In this document: positions 18,737 to 28,180 of the stretch, piece after piece
How the letters are laid out: each line of letters starts with the position of its first letter
Numbering within the stretch: the stretch's first letter is position 1
Origin: Balneola sp. MJW-20
GTDB taxonomy: Bacteria > Bacteroidota > Rhodothermia > Balneolales > Balneolaceae
Direction: 5' to 3'
Length of the DNA stretch: 64,000 nt
NCBI RefSeq assembly: GCF_040811775.1
Contig: NZ_JBFNXW010000001.1
Coordinates: forward strand, 1,550,001-1,614,000
Program-made: the position numbers and the translations under genes
The notes under the pieces: generated by a model
What the model was told of the DNA's origin: nothing
What the model saw: the letters and a program-made list of their open reading frames with translations, nothing else
Databases searched by the model: none

Positions 18737-19502
18737 AACCCCGGAAATAAGAACCACCAAAGACGGCTCCTCTACCCTCTATTCGAATCAGTTTGATCAA
18801 CATTATCACAACCCAAACGGTGCATGGTCTGAAAGCCGGCATGTATTTTTTGACATTCCCGGCCTCACCCTCGACATTCGTGGCAACAGACCTTTTAATA
18901 TTATTGAAACAGGCTTTGGTACCGGCCTGAATTTTATTATGCTGGCTGATCTGCTAAAGGAATACAGCCATACTGCACCGGTTCATTTTTCAAGTGTTGA
19001 AGCATTTCCGATAACTCCATCCCAGGCATCAGATCTTTTTTTTGGAAATGGCATCACCGACCCCACTATAAGTGAAATATTACCGGAGATCTTCAGAGAG
19101 CTTAAGAAGGGACACAATGTATTTAAACCTTATCCTGATCTGGACCTGAAATTGCACCTGTTCTACGGCCCATTCAGTGAGTGGGACCTAAAAACTGAAC
19201 GTGCGGGATATTTTTTCCATGATCCTTTTTCACCGGAAGCAAATCCGGAATTATGGTCCGAAGGTGTTTTTGGCAAACTGATGAAGATTGCAGATCCTGA
19301 AGCTATGCTGGCCACATATTGTGCTGCAAGTAGTGCCAGGGCTTCTATGGCTGCCGCCGGATGGAAAGTTGCAAGGGCACAGGGTGCTTTAGGAAAAAGA
19401 GAGATGACGATCGCTTCGCCATCTCCTTCTAAACTGAGTTCCTGGAAAAGAGTAAATGAAGACCGACTGATTCAGCGTCTGAGAAACGGTGATTTCAGCT
19501 GA
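18729..19502 (+). CDS. mnmD: tRNA wobble-uridine methyltransferase MnmD
   Basis: A 257-aa SAM-dependent methyltransferase equal to the MnmC N-terminal (MTase) domain without the FAD oxidase half. It converts nm5(s2)U34 to mnm5(s2)U34. Visible features are the N-terminal DGSSTLYSNQFDQHYHNPNG, the SAM loop IIETGFGTGLNFI (about 58-70) and FHDPFSPEANPELW, the family's catalytic-site segment (about 163-176). A CAASSARASMAAAGW stretch also matches MnmC. Stand-alone MnmD is normal in this group. It converges on serA, 5 bp apart. Confidence 0.9.
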   Translation: MNRTPEIRTTKDGSSTLYSNQFDQHYHNPNGAWSESRHVFFDIPGLTLDIRGNRPFNIIETGFGTGLNFIMLADLLKEYSHTAPVHFSSVEAFPITPSQASDLFFGNGITDPTISEILPEIFRELKKGHNVFKPYPDLDLKLHLFYGPFSEWDLKTERAGYFFHDPFSPEANPELWSEGVFGKLMKIADPEAMLATYCAASSARASMAAAGWKVARAQGALGKREMTIASPSPSKLSSWKRVNEDRLIQRLRNGDFS

Positions 19503-19507
19503 CTTTT

Positions 19508-21097
19508 TTACTGAATTGAGATGTACCTTACCTGATCAATCCCTTCCAGTCCGCGTATTACAGCTAATTCTTCCTCGTTCATTGCCTTATCTACTGCTAC
19601 TGCAGTTATTGCATTTGACCCTTTGGATGATCTTCCAAGGCTGAGGGCAGCAATATTGATATCTTGTTGTGCAAGAGCTCCGGATACTGATGCCAGCATT
19701 CCCGGCCGGTCGGTATTCTGATAGAGGATCATATCGCCTTCCAGGCGAAGTTCGATACCATAGTTATTGATCTCCACGATCCGATAATCTTTTTCACCGA
19801 ATACAGCGGCTGAAAGTGTGCTGTACTCAGCCTGATCTCCAAGCTTGATCGTGATCAGATCATTAAAGGTCTTGCTTTTAGTATTAGTGACTTCCCGTAT
19901 ACTGAAGCCCCGTTCGTCTGCATAAACCCTGGCATTGATAAGATTAATGGAGTCGTCAACATAGCCGGATAACATCCCTTTTAGGATACCATCGGTGAGC
20001 ACATCCGAATATCTGGCACAGTCACCTGTATATTCAAACTCAAATTCATTTGCATGTTCCGGAGATAGCTGTACGACCAGCTTACCCAGATATTCCGCCA
20101 TTTCGAGATACGGTTGCACTTCTTTGTTCGTAAGTAATGCTATGGATTTACCGTTCAGGCTTCCCTTAAAATTCTTATTCTCAAGTGCATCTGAGATCTG
20201 CTCAGCGATCTGCTCAGCAACCTTTTCCTGAGCTTCCTCAGTGGAAGCACCCAAATGCGGAGTACAAATGATACCCTCATGATTCAAAGCATTATACAAC
20301 TCCTCAGTAGGTGGCTCCTGACTATATACATCCAGAGCAATACCTGCTACTACTCCGGTGTCAACTAATTCGGCCAGATCTTTTTCCTTATAGATACCCC
20401 CGCGTGCACAGTTTACCAGGCGAATCCCTTTTTTAAGTTTCTCAGCATTGGCCATGGAGATCATATCCCTGGTCTTATCCGTAAGCGGAGTATGTACGGT
20501 TAAAAAGTCACTGCTTCCAAGAAGATCATCCAGTTCGGTTAGTTCAGCACCGATATCCTGGGCATGCTCATGTGTTGCAAAAGGGTCATACGCTTTAATG
20601 TCCATCCCGAATGATCTCATTCTGCGCGCCACTTCAGATCCTATCTTGCCCAGGCCTACAATGCCAAGAGTCTTACCATGAACCTCAGTGCCCATATATT
20701 TTTTCCGATCCCAGCCTCCCGATTTCACTTTAGCCACAGACTGCGGAATATTTCTGGACAGGGCCAGTATCATTCCACAAGTATGTTCTGCAGTGGAAAT
20801 AGTATTACCATCAGGAGTATTCATTACCAGTACTCCTTTAGCTGTTGAAGCTGCGATATCAATATTATCGACTCCAACTCCGGCTCTTCCGATCACTTTC
20901 AGGTTGTCGGCGTGTGATAGCAACTCTTTTGTAACCGTAGTTCCGGACCGGACCACCAAAGCATCATAGTTTCCTATACAGTTGTTTAGTTCTTCTTCCG
21001 TTAATTTTCCTGGCTGATCAGCCTGTATTCCCCGTTCAGCAAAAACCTTTGCACATTTATTGTCTACATTATCTAGCAGAAGCACCTTAAAAGACAT
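19508..21097 (-). CDS. serA: D-3-phosphoglycerate dehydrogenase
   Basis: SerA oxidises 3-phosphoglycerate to 3-phosphohydroxypyruvate, the first step of serine synthesis. The 529-aa long form has a substrate domain, the NAD loop GIVGLGKIGSEVARR (about 145-159), NCARGGIYKE with the active-site Arg (about 228) and PHLGAST with the catalytic His (about 280). It ends with an intervening ASB-like domain and a C-terminal ACT domain (RPGMLASVSGAL...), which gives serine feedback in other type I enzymes. It is the last gene of purF-engB-serA. Confidence 0.95.
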   Translation of the reverse strand: MSFKVLLLDNVDNKCAKVFAERGIQADQPGKLTEEELNNCIGNYDALVVRSGTTVTKELLSHADNLKVIGRAGVGVDNIDIAASTAKGVLVMNTPDGNTISTAEHTCGMILALSRNIPQSVAKVKSGGWDRKKYMGTEVHGKTLGIVGLGKIGSEVARRMRSFGMDIKAYDPFATHEHAQDIGAELTELDDLLGSSDFLTVHTPLTDKTRDMISMANAEKLKKGIRLVNCARGGIYKEKDLAELVDTGVVAGIALDVYSQEPPTEELYNALNHEGIICTPHLGASTEEAQEKVAEQIAEQISDALENKNFKGSLNGKSIALLTNKEVQPYLEMAEYLGKLVVQLSPEHANEFEFEYTGDCARYSDVLTDGILKGMLSGYVDDSINLINARVYADERGFSIREVTNTKSKTFNDLITIKLGDQAEYSTLSAAVFGEKDYRIVEINNYGIELRLEGDMILYQNTDRPGMLASVSGALAQQDINIAALSLGRSSKGSNAITAVAVDKAMNEEELAVIRGLEGIDQVRYISIQ

Positions 21098-21139
21098 GAT
21101 CTGATTAATTTATTTTTTTGAGTGAGTGAGTAAAAATTC

Positions 21140-21727
21140 TTATTCCGTAAATTCCTTGATGAGATCCTGAATTTCAGTGACTCCGTCACGATTCTCAGCA
21201 CTGCAGGCAATGATCGGCACCTCGATGTTCATTTCTTTCAGGATCTTCTTTAGCTGTGCTATCGACTGATTCACTTTATTCCTTGATAACTTATCCGATT
21301 TTGAAAGCAGTATAGCAAACGGCCGTTCGTTCATGGCCATCCAGTAAATAAAATCTTCATCCAGCTGGGAAGGCTTGTGACGAATATCCACGATCTGTAT
21401 TACCAGCCGGAGTGAAGTCCTGTTAAGAAGGTATTCCCGGATATCTCGTCCCCAGCGCTCCCTTTCTTTTGCAGGAACTTTAGCGAACCCGTAACCGGGA
21501 AGATCCACAAAATAACAATGGTCGCCAACCTGGTAGTAGTTCATCTGCTGGGTCTTACCGGGAGTATTGGAAGTTCGGGCCAGACGTTTCTTATTCAGGA
21601 TAGCATTTATAATGCTGGATTTTCCGACATTAGACCGGCCTGCAAAACATACCTCCGGCAGATCTGGTGGCGGACAGTTAGAAAGTGTTGTTGCGCTTGT
21701 TACAAACTTAACCTGAGCATTGAACAT
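21140..21727 (-). CDS. engB: ribosome biogenesis GTP-binding protein EngB/YsxC
   Basis: A 195-aa TRAFAC GTPase needed for 50S subunit maturation. The G1 loop GRSNVGKSS (about 31-39), G2/G3 NTPGKT and DLPGYG (about 74-79), G4 SKSD (about 141) and G5 CSAE are all present. Family length is normal. The ATG shares its A with the purF stop (TAATG), indicating coupled translation. Confidence 0.95.
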   Translation of the reverse strand: MFNAQVKFVTSATTLSNCPPPDLPEVCFAGRSNVGKSSIINAILNKKRLARTSNTPGKTQQMNYYQVGDHCYFVDLPGYGFAKVPAKERERWGRDIREYLLNRTSLRLVIQIVDIRHKPSQLDEDFIYWMAMNERPFAILLSKSDKLSRNKVNQSIAQLKKILKEMNIEVPIIACSAENRDGVTEIQDLIKEFTE

Positions 21728-23229
21728 TATACAAGCTCGTTCTCTTCTTTTTCCACACCAAAGTTAACGGGGACCGGATACTTGCTGGTGAAACAAGCGG
21801 TGCAGTAATCATTGGAAGTGGGATTAGCCTCTTTCACCGCTTCCACAAGACCATCCGGAGACAAATACCTTAAGCTGTCTACTCCGATCTCTTTTGCCAT
21901 CCTATTGATATCACGATCAAAACGATTAGCCATCAATTCATCCGGACTGGGAAAATCCATTCCATAATAACATGGACTAATGATCGGTGGTGAACTGACG
22001 AGGAAGTGGATCTCGGCAGGATTACATTCCCTGATCATATCTACCAGATACCGGGAGGTAGTTCCCCGCACTATGGAATCATCTACTATAATGACCGATC
22101 GCCCTTCGATCACTCCCCTTACCGGGTTGAATTTCGTACGCACCTTTTGTTCTCTTGATTTCTGACCCGGAGAAATAAAGGTCCTGCCAACATAGTGGTT
22201 TCTTATCAGACCGATATCGTATTTACACTCTAATCCCATTTTCTGATTTTCACGGGCATAGCCAATAGCTGCCGTATTACTGGAATCAGGTACAGAGATA
22301 ATGACAGGCTTTTTGTCGGCGTCTTTTAATTTTATGACCTCATCGAGAGGATGTTCCTTTGCGAGTCGTTTACCCAGATTCCGCCGGATCTTATCAACCA
22401 TCTCGCCGAATATACGGCTGTCCGGACGGGAAAAATATACGTATTCAAAAATACACTGACTGGTCCCGGTTCCTTGCTTGGGCTTAATAAAATGTGATTT
22501 TGGCTCTCCTTTTTCGATCGCTTCCCGATCTATTACAATAACTTCACCGGGCTTGATATCACGGATGTAGTCAGCTCCGTTTATATCAAATGCACAGGTT
22601 TCACTGGCAACACAATAGCCATCTCCGATCTTAGCAAGTGCAAGTGGCCGGAATCCGTTTGGATCGCGAACTGCGATCAGTTTGTCATCGGTGAGCAATA
22701 CCAGGCAGTATGCTCCTTCAATCTGACTGAGAGCGTCCATGATCTGATCCATCTGATCATCTTTTTTACTCTGAGCGATCAGATGCAGTATAAGCTCCGT
22801 ATCCGATGTACTCTGGAATAAGACTCCCTGCTGACGAAACCGTTCTCTTATTTGCTTGGCATTGGAGAGGTTTCCGTTATGACCAATAGCCAGATTTCCC
22901 TTACGGTAGTGCACCCGGAAAGGCTGTATATTCGCGGGATTCTTAGAGGAACCTGAAGTACTGTATCGGTTATGCCCGATAGCAGAATGACCTTTCAGGT
23001 TCTTTTTAAAGATCTTTGGGTCATCGAATACGCTGAGTACCAGCCCAAAGTCCTTATGCGCCGGCATAACAGACCGTCCTTTATCATCATCATGATAGGA
23101 ACTGACGATACCCGCTGATTCCTGCCCCCGGTGTTGTAATGAATGAAGGCCATAGTAAGTCAGAAGGGAAGCGTCGGGATGATTGAACACTCCAAAAATG
23201 CCGCAATACTCGCGAGGTTTATCGCTCAT
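21727..23229 (-). CDS. purF: amidophosphoribosyltransferase
   Basis: PurF makes 5-phosphoribosylamine from PRPP and glutamine, the committed step of purine synthesis. The 500-aa enzyme starts with a short propeptide (8 residues) before the nucleophile Cys9 (CGIFGVF). It has the Ntn glutaminase domain with HRGQESAG, then the PRTase loop VIIVDDSIVRGTTSR (about 365-379). C-terminal YCTACFTSKYPV supplies two Cys of the [4Fe-4S] site, as in the Bacillus-type enzyme. It is the first gene of the purF-engB-serA run. Confidence 0.96.
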   Translation of the reverse strand: MSDKPREYCGIFGVFNHPDASLLTYYGLHSLQHRGQESAGIVSSYHDDDKGRSVMPAHKDFGLVLSVFDDPKIFKKNLKGHSAIGHNRYSTSGSSKNPANIQPFRVHYRKGNLAIGHNGNLSNAKQIRERFRQQGVLFQSTSDTELILHLIAQSKKDDQMDQIMDALSQIEGAYCLVLLTDDKLIAVRDPNGFRPLALAKIGDGYCVASETCAFDINGADYIRDIKPGEVIVIDREAIEKGEPKSHFIKPKQGTGTSQCIFEYVYFSRPDSRIFGEMVDKIRRNLGKRLAKEHPLDEVIKLKDADKKPVIISVPDSSNTAAIGYARENQKMGLECKYDIGLIRNHYVGRTFISPGQKSREQKVRTKFNPVRGVIEGRSVIIVDDSIVRGTTSRYLVDMIRECNPAEIHFLVSSPPIISPCYYGMDFPSPDELMANRFDRDINRMAKEIGVDSLRYLSPDGLVEAVKEANPTSNDYCTACFTSKYPVPVNFGVEKEENELV

Positions 23230-23274
23230 AGAAATATTTCTCAGATAGGATTTTTAAATCGAGTCGAAAGATAA

Positions 23275-23282
23275 CAAAAGTA
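23275..23282 (-). promoter_or_regulatory. candidate TAnnTTTG -7 box for purF
   Basis: TACTTTTG on the minus strand, about 45 bp upstream of the purF ATG, fits the Bacteroidota -7 consensus. No convincing -33 partner was found. Confidence 0.3.
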
Positions 23283-23335
23283 TACCGCAATCGGGAAACA
23301 TTAGTTTAAATGCGTACCGGGTAGTGTTTTATACT

Positions 23336-23368
23336 AAAAAATCCGTCACTCTGTTCGAATGACGGATT
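23336..23368 (-). terminator. intrinsic terminator of the OsmC-family gene
   Basis: On the minus strand ATCCGTCA, an 11-nt loop, TGACGGAT, then six T. It begins 21 bp after the OsmC stop and isolates this gene from purF. Confidence 0.9.
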
Positions 23369-23389
23369 GCTTAGTTATACAATAATTAA

Positions 23390-23821
23390 TCAGTTATGCA
23401 GAGTTGCATCCAGTTTAATGGTATTCACTGATGCAAGAGCTCGGGATACCGGGCAATTCTTCTTAGCCCCTTCCGCGATCTCCTGAAATTTATCATCATC
23501 AATTCCGGGAACCTGAGCATTAACTTTAAGGCTGATCGTGGAGATGGTAGGTGCGCCATCGATCATCTCCAGCGTAACTTCAGCATGGGTTTCAACTGAT
23601 TCCGGAACAAAACCAGCTTTTGCTAATTCATTGGAAAAAGCCATTGAAAAACATCCTGCATGTGCTGCCCCGATAAGTTCTTCCGGGTTAGTTCCGTCTG
23701 CATCTTCAAAGCGTGTTGCAAAGGTATAAGCTCCTTCAAAAGTACCGCTTCCCAGAGACATGGTTCCTTTTCCTGATTTCAGATCGCCGTTCCAGACGGC
23801 ATTTGCGTTCTTAACTGGCAT
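23390..23821 (-). CDS. OsmC/Ohr-family peroxiredoxin
   Basis: A 143-aa thiol peroxidase of the OsmC subfamily, reducing organic hydroperoxides. The two redox Cys are in GAAHAGCFSMAFS (Cys at about 57) and KKNCPVSRAL (Cys at about 124), the expected spacing. The N-terminal WNGDLKSGKGTM and EGAYTFATRFEDADG (about 30-44) are also OsmC-like. Cytoplasmic, monocistronic with its own terminator. Confidence 0.92.
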   Translation of the reverse strand: MPVKNANAVWNGDLKSGKGTMSLGSGTFEGAYTFATRFEDADGTNPEELIGAAHAGCFSMAFSNELAKAGFVPESVETHAEVTLEMIDGAPTISTISLKVNAQVPGIDDDKFQEIAEGAKKNCPVSRALASVNTIKLDATLHN

Positions 23822-23983
23822 AGATAGTTGGTTTTTATTGCTCGATTTATTTCAATTATCAAAACTAAAATTAACGCATCCGCATTCCACACGAACGGAA
23901 CTTATTCATCCTCTCTTTAGTAGAATGGTCTCTGAGTAACAATATGGCCACCTGTATATATTCTAATATAAATCAAACAGACA

Positions 23984-24682
23984 ATGATCCCCATGAAGCT
24001 TTTTAAGATTATTACCGCATCCGTTCTTTTATCGCTAATTCTTGTTTACCCTGAAGTTGAAGCACAGAAGGTCGAATTCGGAGCCGGACTCTCCTATGGT
24101 ATCCCAATGGGTGACTTCAGTGATGCTCTTGAAAGTGATCCGGTGGGCGGAAATTTTTATGTGACTTTTCCCGCCGGCAAGTTACCCTTCGATATTGGTG
24201 TCGAATTAGGGATCATGACCTATGGTGATGATTCGCGAAAAGAGAATTTCAATTCACAGATCCCTGATGTACAGGTCGAAGTATTCCGCTCATATAATAT
24301 CATGACCGGAAACTTATTAGTCAGGTATCAGATCGATGCAGGCAGGATCACACCTTATATTGATGGACTGGCAGGGTTTAACTATATGTTTACAAAGACC
24401 TCGGTGAGACAATCCGACAACACGGCGGCTTTAGCCTCTTCCGTAAACCGCGACGATGCAGCCCTCAATTACGGCGGCGGACTTGGAGTCAAATTTGATG
24501 TTTTCAAGATCGCTAACAAACAGGTTCGGATGAACATCAATGGACGTTACCTTTTCAGTGATGAGATCACTTATTTGAATGACGGTGAACTGATCGTGCA
24601 GAATGGAACTGTGGCCGAAAATACGACTACTTCAGACACTGACCTGATCGTCGTAAACGTAGGACTCAGTGTAAGCTTTTAG
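23984..24682 (+). CDS. outer-membrane beta-barrel protein
   Basis: A 232-aa exported protein with a signal peptide (about 4-27, ending EVEA-QKVEFG) and an eight-strand-like barrel pattern of alternating hydrophobic residues. FGAGLSYGIPMGDFSDALES opens the barrel and DLIVVNVGLSVSF closes it with the terminal Phe usual for outer-membrane insertion. ATG at 23984 is used; ATG at 23993 would give the same signal peptide. Specific function unknown. Confidence 0.75.
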   Translation: MIPMKLFKIITASVLLSLILVYPEVEAQKVEFGAGLSYGIPMGDFSDALESDPVGGNFYVTFPAGKLPFDIGVELGIMTYGDDSRKENFNSQIPDVQVEVFRSYNIMTGNLLVRYQIDAGRITPYIDGLAGFNYMFTKTSVRQSDNTAALASSVNRDDAALNYGGGLGVKFDVFKIANKQVRMNINGRYLFSDEITYLNDGELIVQNGTVAENTTTSDTDLIVVNVGLSVSF

Positions 24683-24781
24683 TAAACAGTCTTTACTGAA
24701 TGGATTGCCTATTCTGCTGCAATTAACTTAATTTATCTATTGGCTTCTGCCTTTTTTATTAGTTAAATATAGCTAAAGAAA

Positions 24782-24812
24782 AAGCAGCCCCCTTTCAGAG
24801 GAGCTGCCCTGT
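24782..24812 (-). terminator. intrinsic terminator of a 120-aa hypothetical gene
   Basis: Minus strand GGCAGCTCCTC-TGAAA-GGGGGCTGC followed by a T-tract, about 40 bp after the stop at 24852. It supports that small gene being real. Confidence 0.75.
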
Positions 24813-24851
24813 TATCGTATGGGAATACGATTTTTGGTATGGGTAATATTC

Positions 24852-25214
24852 TTAGAAATGCTCCTCAGATGGATGGGAGGATATATAAGTACATTTTCCC
24901 ACCATCGTTTTATAAAGATCGATCTCTCTGGTGCATTTCATGATAGCTCCGGACTTAGTCCTGTCCATAGCCAGGAAGGAATGACTTACCGCAGTTATGC
25001 GCTGACACCCATCCACAAAATCGGATATGTAGTCAAAGGAATAGGGAAATTTTTCAATCACACCATGAAAATATTCTCCCACAGATGCCGAGCGGATATG
25101 GCTTGCTCTGGCAGAGTGTAATATGAATTGTGTGCCCCTAAAGATCTCCGAAGTGACTATACGAATTCCTTCATAGTCGTAGTAATCCTTCTCATAAATT
25201 TTTAGCCCTTCCAA
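24852..25214 (-). CDS. hypothetical protein, 120 aa, TTG start
   Basis: I do not recognise the family. The frame starts at TTG, with a strong SD (AAGGAAGGA) about 8 nt upstream, and is followed by an intrinsic terminator, so it has the layout of a true gene. The product is soluble and mixed alpha/beta: DYEGIRIVTSEIFRGTQFIL (about 13-32) looks like a beta-hairpin, followed by helical VGEYFHGVIEKFPYSFDYIS. There are no membrane segments, signal peptide or metal motifs. No operon partner. Confidence 0.6.
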   Translation of the reverse strand: MEGLKIYEKDYYDYEGIRIVTSEIFRGTQFILHSARASHIRSASVGEYFHGVIEKFPYSFDYISDFVDGCQRITAVSHSFLAMDRTKSGAIMKCTREIDLYKTMVGKCTYISSHPSEEHF

Positions 25215-25410
25215 ATTGTAAATCCTTCCTTATTATACCGACTCATAGCAATCTAAGATAATATTCAGACTATACAAGGGCTTCAGTACATAAAAATCCG
25301 AATAATTTATTGCGAGCCAATACATTAGCAAATATGGCTTTTTGCAGCAAATAGATGGGTTTTTAGTTGAACCTTAAACCAAATTATTGCCAAATATATT
25401 TACCGACCAA

Positions 25411-26838
25411 CTAGAAGTCAGCGTTCAGCAGCTCCCTGTCTGTGCTCCAAACTCCGATAATCATTTCCCCAAAAAGAGTATTTGCCCAGGCAAACCAGTC
25501 ACGGGTATATTGTGAAGCATCATCTTTCAGGAAGCTCTCATGCATGAATCCGGTATCGGCATGAGTGTCTTTGAGCATGGAAATACAAAGACGTATCTCT
25601 GATGGATCCTTGCTGGTCATTGCCCTAAGTATGAGACCCATAGGCCAGATGCTGTCTTTTCCGGTATGAGGACTCCCCTGGCCGGTAGCTGCTTTTCCAT
25701 TCAGGAAGTATGGATTATGTTCACTGAGAAGAAATTTCCTGGTATTTTGATAGATCTCATCCTCTCTTTCAGCTGCTCCTATATAAGGTAAAGACATCAG
25801 TGAGGGCACATTGGCATCGTCCATAAATAATTTATTCCCAAAACCGTCTATCTCGTAGGCATAGATCTTTCCGAAATTCAGATGATCCTGAATGGCATAC
25901 TTTCTGATCGCCTGATCAATTTCTTCCGAAAAGGAGTAACACTCCTCAGTCATATTTTCATCCTCAAGAACTTCGGCATAGATCTCTGCCAGTTGCCGGA
26001 GTGAAACTGCCGCAAACAGATTCGATGGGATCAATAAAGGCAGATTTGTGGAATCATCTGAAGGGCGAAAGGCGGAGCATATCAAGCCATTGGGTTTAAC
26101 CGGACGGCCGGTACCGTTAAAGGGTGGAGAGTCGATCATGACGGTAGTCTCCCGGGCAAAACGGTAAGGAGTAGTACCATTCTTTCTTTGTTCGGTACGC
26201 AGGGTCTGTACAGCAAGACGCATCGCACGATCCCATTGATCATCAAAAATTGTGTCATCACCGGTCAGTTTAAAGTATTCATAAGACAAACGGACCGGGT
26301 AACAAAGGGAATCGATCTCCCACTTTCGTTCATGAACCCCCGGCAGCATCTGAGCAGAATCTTCTTTCCAGTAAGACTCTTTTTCCAGGTCCTTGTAAAA
26401 TGCATTAGCATAGGGATCGAGCAGTATGCACTTCATTTGCCGGTTCACCAATCCTTTGATAAGCTCCTGCAGTTTAGCATCCTGACTCATAAGGGGCATA
26501 TATGGCCAGACCTGTGCTGTCGAATCCCGCAACCACATGGCATCAATATCACCGGTGATCACAAAAGTATCAGGCTTTCCGTCTATGTACTCAAAGTCGA
26601 CGGTGGTATCCAATGTATTGGGATAGCAATTTTCAAACATCCATGCGATCTCTTCGTCGGCGATATCTGCCTTCACCTTTTGGAGCAATTCTTCGACTGC
26701 AGGACTACTGAAATTACGATCTTCGGGTGCAGGCCGGCGTGATTCGAATGCTCTTTTAGTCCAAAATCGAGGCACATAAGGCACACTTAGGGAGGCGGCA
26801 GACAGCATAATGCTGCTGATGAATTCTTTTCTGTTCAT
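25411..26838 (-). CDS. GH125 exo-alpha-1,6-mannosidase
   Basis: A 475-aa glycoside hydrolase family 125 enzyme, a metal-independent inverting exo-alpha-1,6-mannosidase. Signatures: ITGDIDAMWLRDSTAQVWPY (about 94-113), YANAFYKD, ERKWEIDSLCYPVRLSYEYF (about 148-167), MIDSPPFNGTGRPVKPNGLI and the near C-terminal HESFLKDDASQYTRDWFAWA. It carries a Tat/Sec-like signal (MNRKEFISSIMLSAASLS). It would remove the alpha-1,6-mannose left after GH47/GH92 action, although it is 14 kb from that operon. Confidence 0.93.
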   Translation of the reverse strand: MNRKEFISSIMLSAASLSVPYVPRFWTKRAFESRRPAPEDRNFSSPAVEELLQKVKADIADEEIAWMFENCYPNTLDTTVDFEYIDGKPDTFVITGDIDAMWLRDSTAQVWPYMPLMSQDAKLQELIKGLVNRQMKCILLDPYANAFYKDLEKESYWKEDSAQMLPGVHERKWEIDSLCYPVRLSYEYFKLTGDDTIFDDQWDRAMRLAVQTLRTEQRKNGTTPYRFARETTVMIDSPPFNGTGRPVKPNGLICSAFRPSDDSTNLPLLIPSNLFAAVSLRQLAEIYAEVLEDENMTEECYSFSEEIDQAIRKYAIQDHLNFGKIYAYEIDGFGNKLFMDDANVPSLMSLPYIGAAEREDEIYQNTRKFLLSEHNPYFLNGKAATGQGSPHTGKDSIWPMGLILRAMTSKDPSEIRLCISMLKDTHADTGFMHESFLKDDASQYTRDWFAWANTLFGEMIIGVWSTDRELLNADF

Positions 26839-26921
26839 ATGATATTCAGTTGCATGATCGATTGAGGCTAAACACCTGACTCACATATACTAAATATCAC
26901 AAAAAGATAGAAGTGATATCC

Positions 26922-28085
26922 TTACACGGCTTCCATCTTACGGATCATATCTTTCGCTGCCATGGCGTAACCACCGTCGTCACCATCTACGAAATGAAAA
27001 TGCAGGCCATTATATTTTTTTACCATACAGGTTACGATCGCTGCATTTGAGGTATGGATACCGTAGCGGATCTCTCCGTGCTTTTCTTTTTGATCAAGAT
27101 ATGACAGCAGCGCCGCTCTTTCTTCATCTGTGCTTGAGATCACAACCCGGAGCATATCGTCAAACTTGCGGTAGTCGGTATTGGCAATAAACTGACTTTT
27201 ATACTTTCCCCAGTTGAAGCCGCTGATCTTAATATTGAACTTCATGAGGATGGCACCGATGATGTTCTGATAATAGAGATCCGCGAAATAAACTAATTTC
27301 TTTCCAAGTCCTTTCATGAAGGTCCGGGTTTTGACCTCATTACTCAGCCAGGTTGGGTTGAACGAGAATTTCAGCGCCGGTTCAGTCACCGGATGATCAG
27401 AGGGAATTTTTTTTGAGATCTCATCAATGATCTCTCCATACAGTGACATATTTCTGACCTGATCACCTTTGGTAGCCTCGATCAGCAGAGAAGAAACCAT
27501 TTTCTTTTCCTGGGATACCTTTTTCCATCTGCATTCCAGTCCCGTGAAATCCGCTTCAATTCTCTGGCTGGATGATACAAAACGATATTCTTCTCCATCA
27601 TCCGATTTAATGATCGAATCAGCTTTAACAAGCCCCCCTCCTGCAAATAAGGCTTGAGTGTAGTTCTCGTTGACCTTGTAGCGGGCAACCAGCACATCTT
27701 TTCCCTTATCTCTGATGTCTTTTACCGGAATGATTCCGGCTCTGAGCTCCAGATTAAAAGCCAGTTTTGCCATATTCTGCGTTCCCACCAGTACGCTTTT
27801 GACCTTATCATATGCCGAAGGAGGCACACATAAACTGGCTCCGTCTCCGCCAAAAACATAAGGGATCTCCATCGGATCTAATTCATTTACCACGGAAGTG
27901 ATGCAGGCAGCACCTATCGTATTCACTTCTTTATATTTTCCTTCTTCAATGGCGATCTTGGAATTGACCACATCCGTAACAACAACATACCAATCATCCG
28001 GCAGGGGACGGAATATTCCCATATTCGTCATGTCCTGAAAGCGGTCGATCTCAGGGAGTTTCTTATAAAAGTCGTTTTTTGGCAT
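26922..28085 (-). CDS. DUF3095 family protein (nucleotidyl-cyclase-like fold)
   Basis: A 387-aa cytosolic protein matching DUF3095 from memory of its opening pattern (FYxxLPxxxxFxxxx...LPDDWYVVVTDVVNSKIAI). The pair VVTDVVNSKIAIEEGKYKEV (about 36-55) and PYVFGGDGASLCVP (about 75-88) resembles the metal-binding loop and beta-hairpin of class III adenylate/guanylate cyclases. The second half has no motif I can name. It is transcribed divergently from a small secreted protein, across a 24-bp palindrome. Catalytic activity is not established. Confidence 0.75.
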   Translation of the reverse strand: MPKNDFYKKLPEIDRFQDMTNMGIFRPLPDDWYVVVTDVVNSKIAIEEGKYKEVNTIGAACITSVVNELDPMEIPYVFGGDGASLCVPPSAYDKVKSVLVGTQNMAKLAFNLELRAGIIPVKDIRDKGKDVLVARYKVNENYTQALFAGGGLVKADSIIKSDDGEEYRFVSSSQRIEADFTGLECRWKKVSQEKKMVSSLLIEATKGDQVRNMSLYGEIIDEISKKIPSDHPVTEPALKFSFNPTWLSNEVKTRTFMKGLGKKLVYFADLYYQNIIGAILMKFNIKISGFNWGKYKSQFIANTDYRKFDDMLRVVISSTDEERAALLSYLDQKEKHGEIRYGIHTSNAAIVTCMVKKYNGLHFHFVDGDDGGYAMAAKDMIRKMEAV

Positions 28086-28180
28086 GGGCTGAAAATAGGC
28101 AGTATCAGCCTATAACTCTATTAGATGCTGTTAACACGACAATTCTTCATGATTTGATCCGCCTTAGGAAATTATTGGAC

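Noticed and set aside
26188..26742. Plus-strand open frame of 184 aa
   Set aside because: Lies antisense to the GH125 gene, which has complete family signatures.
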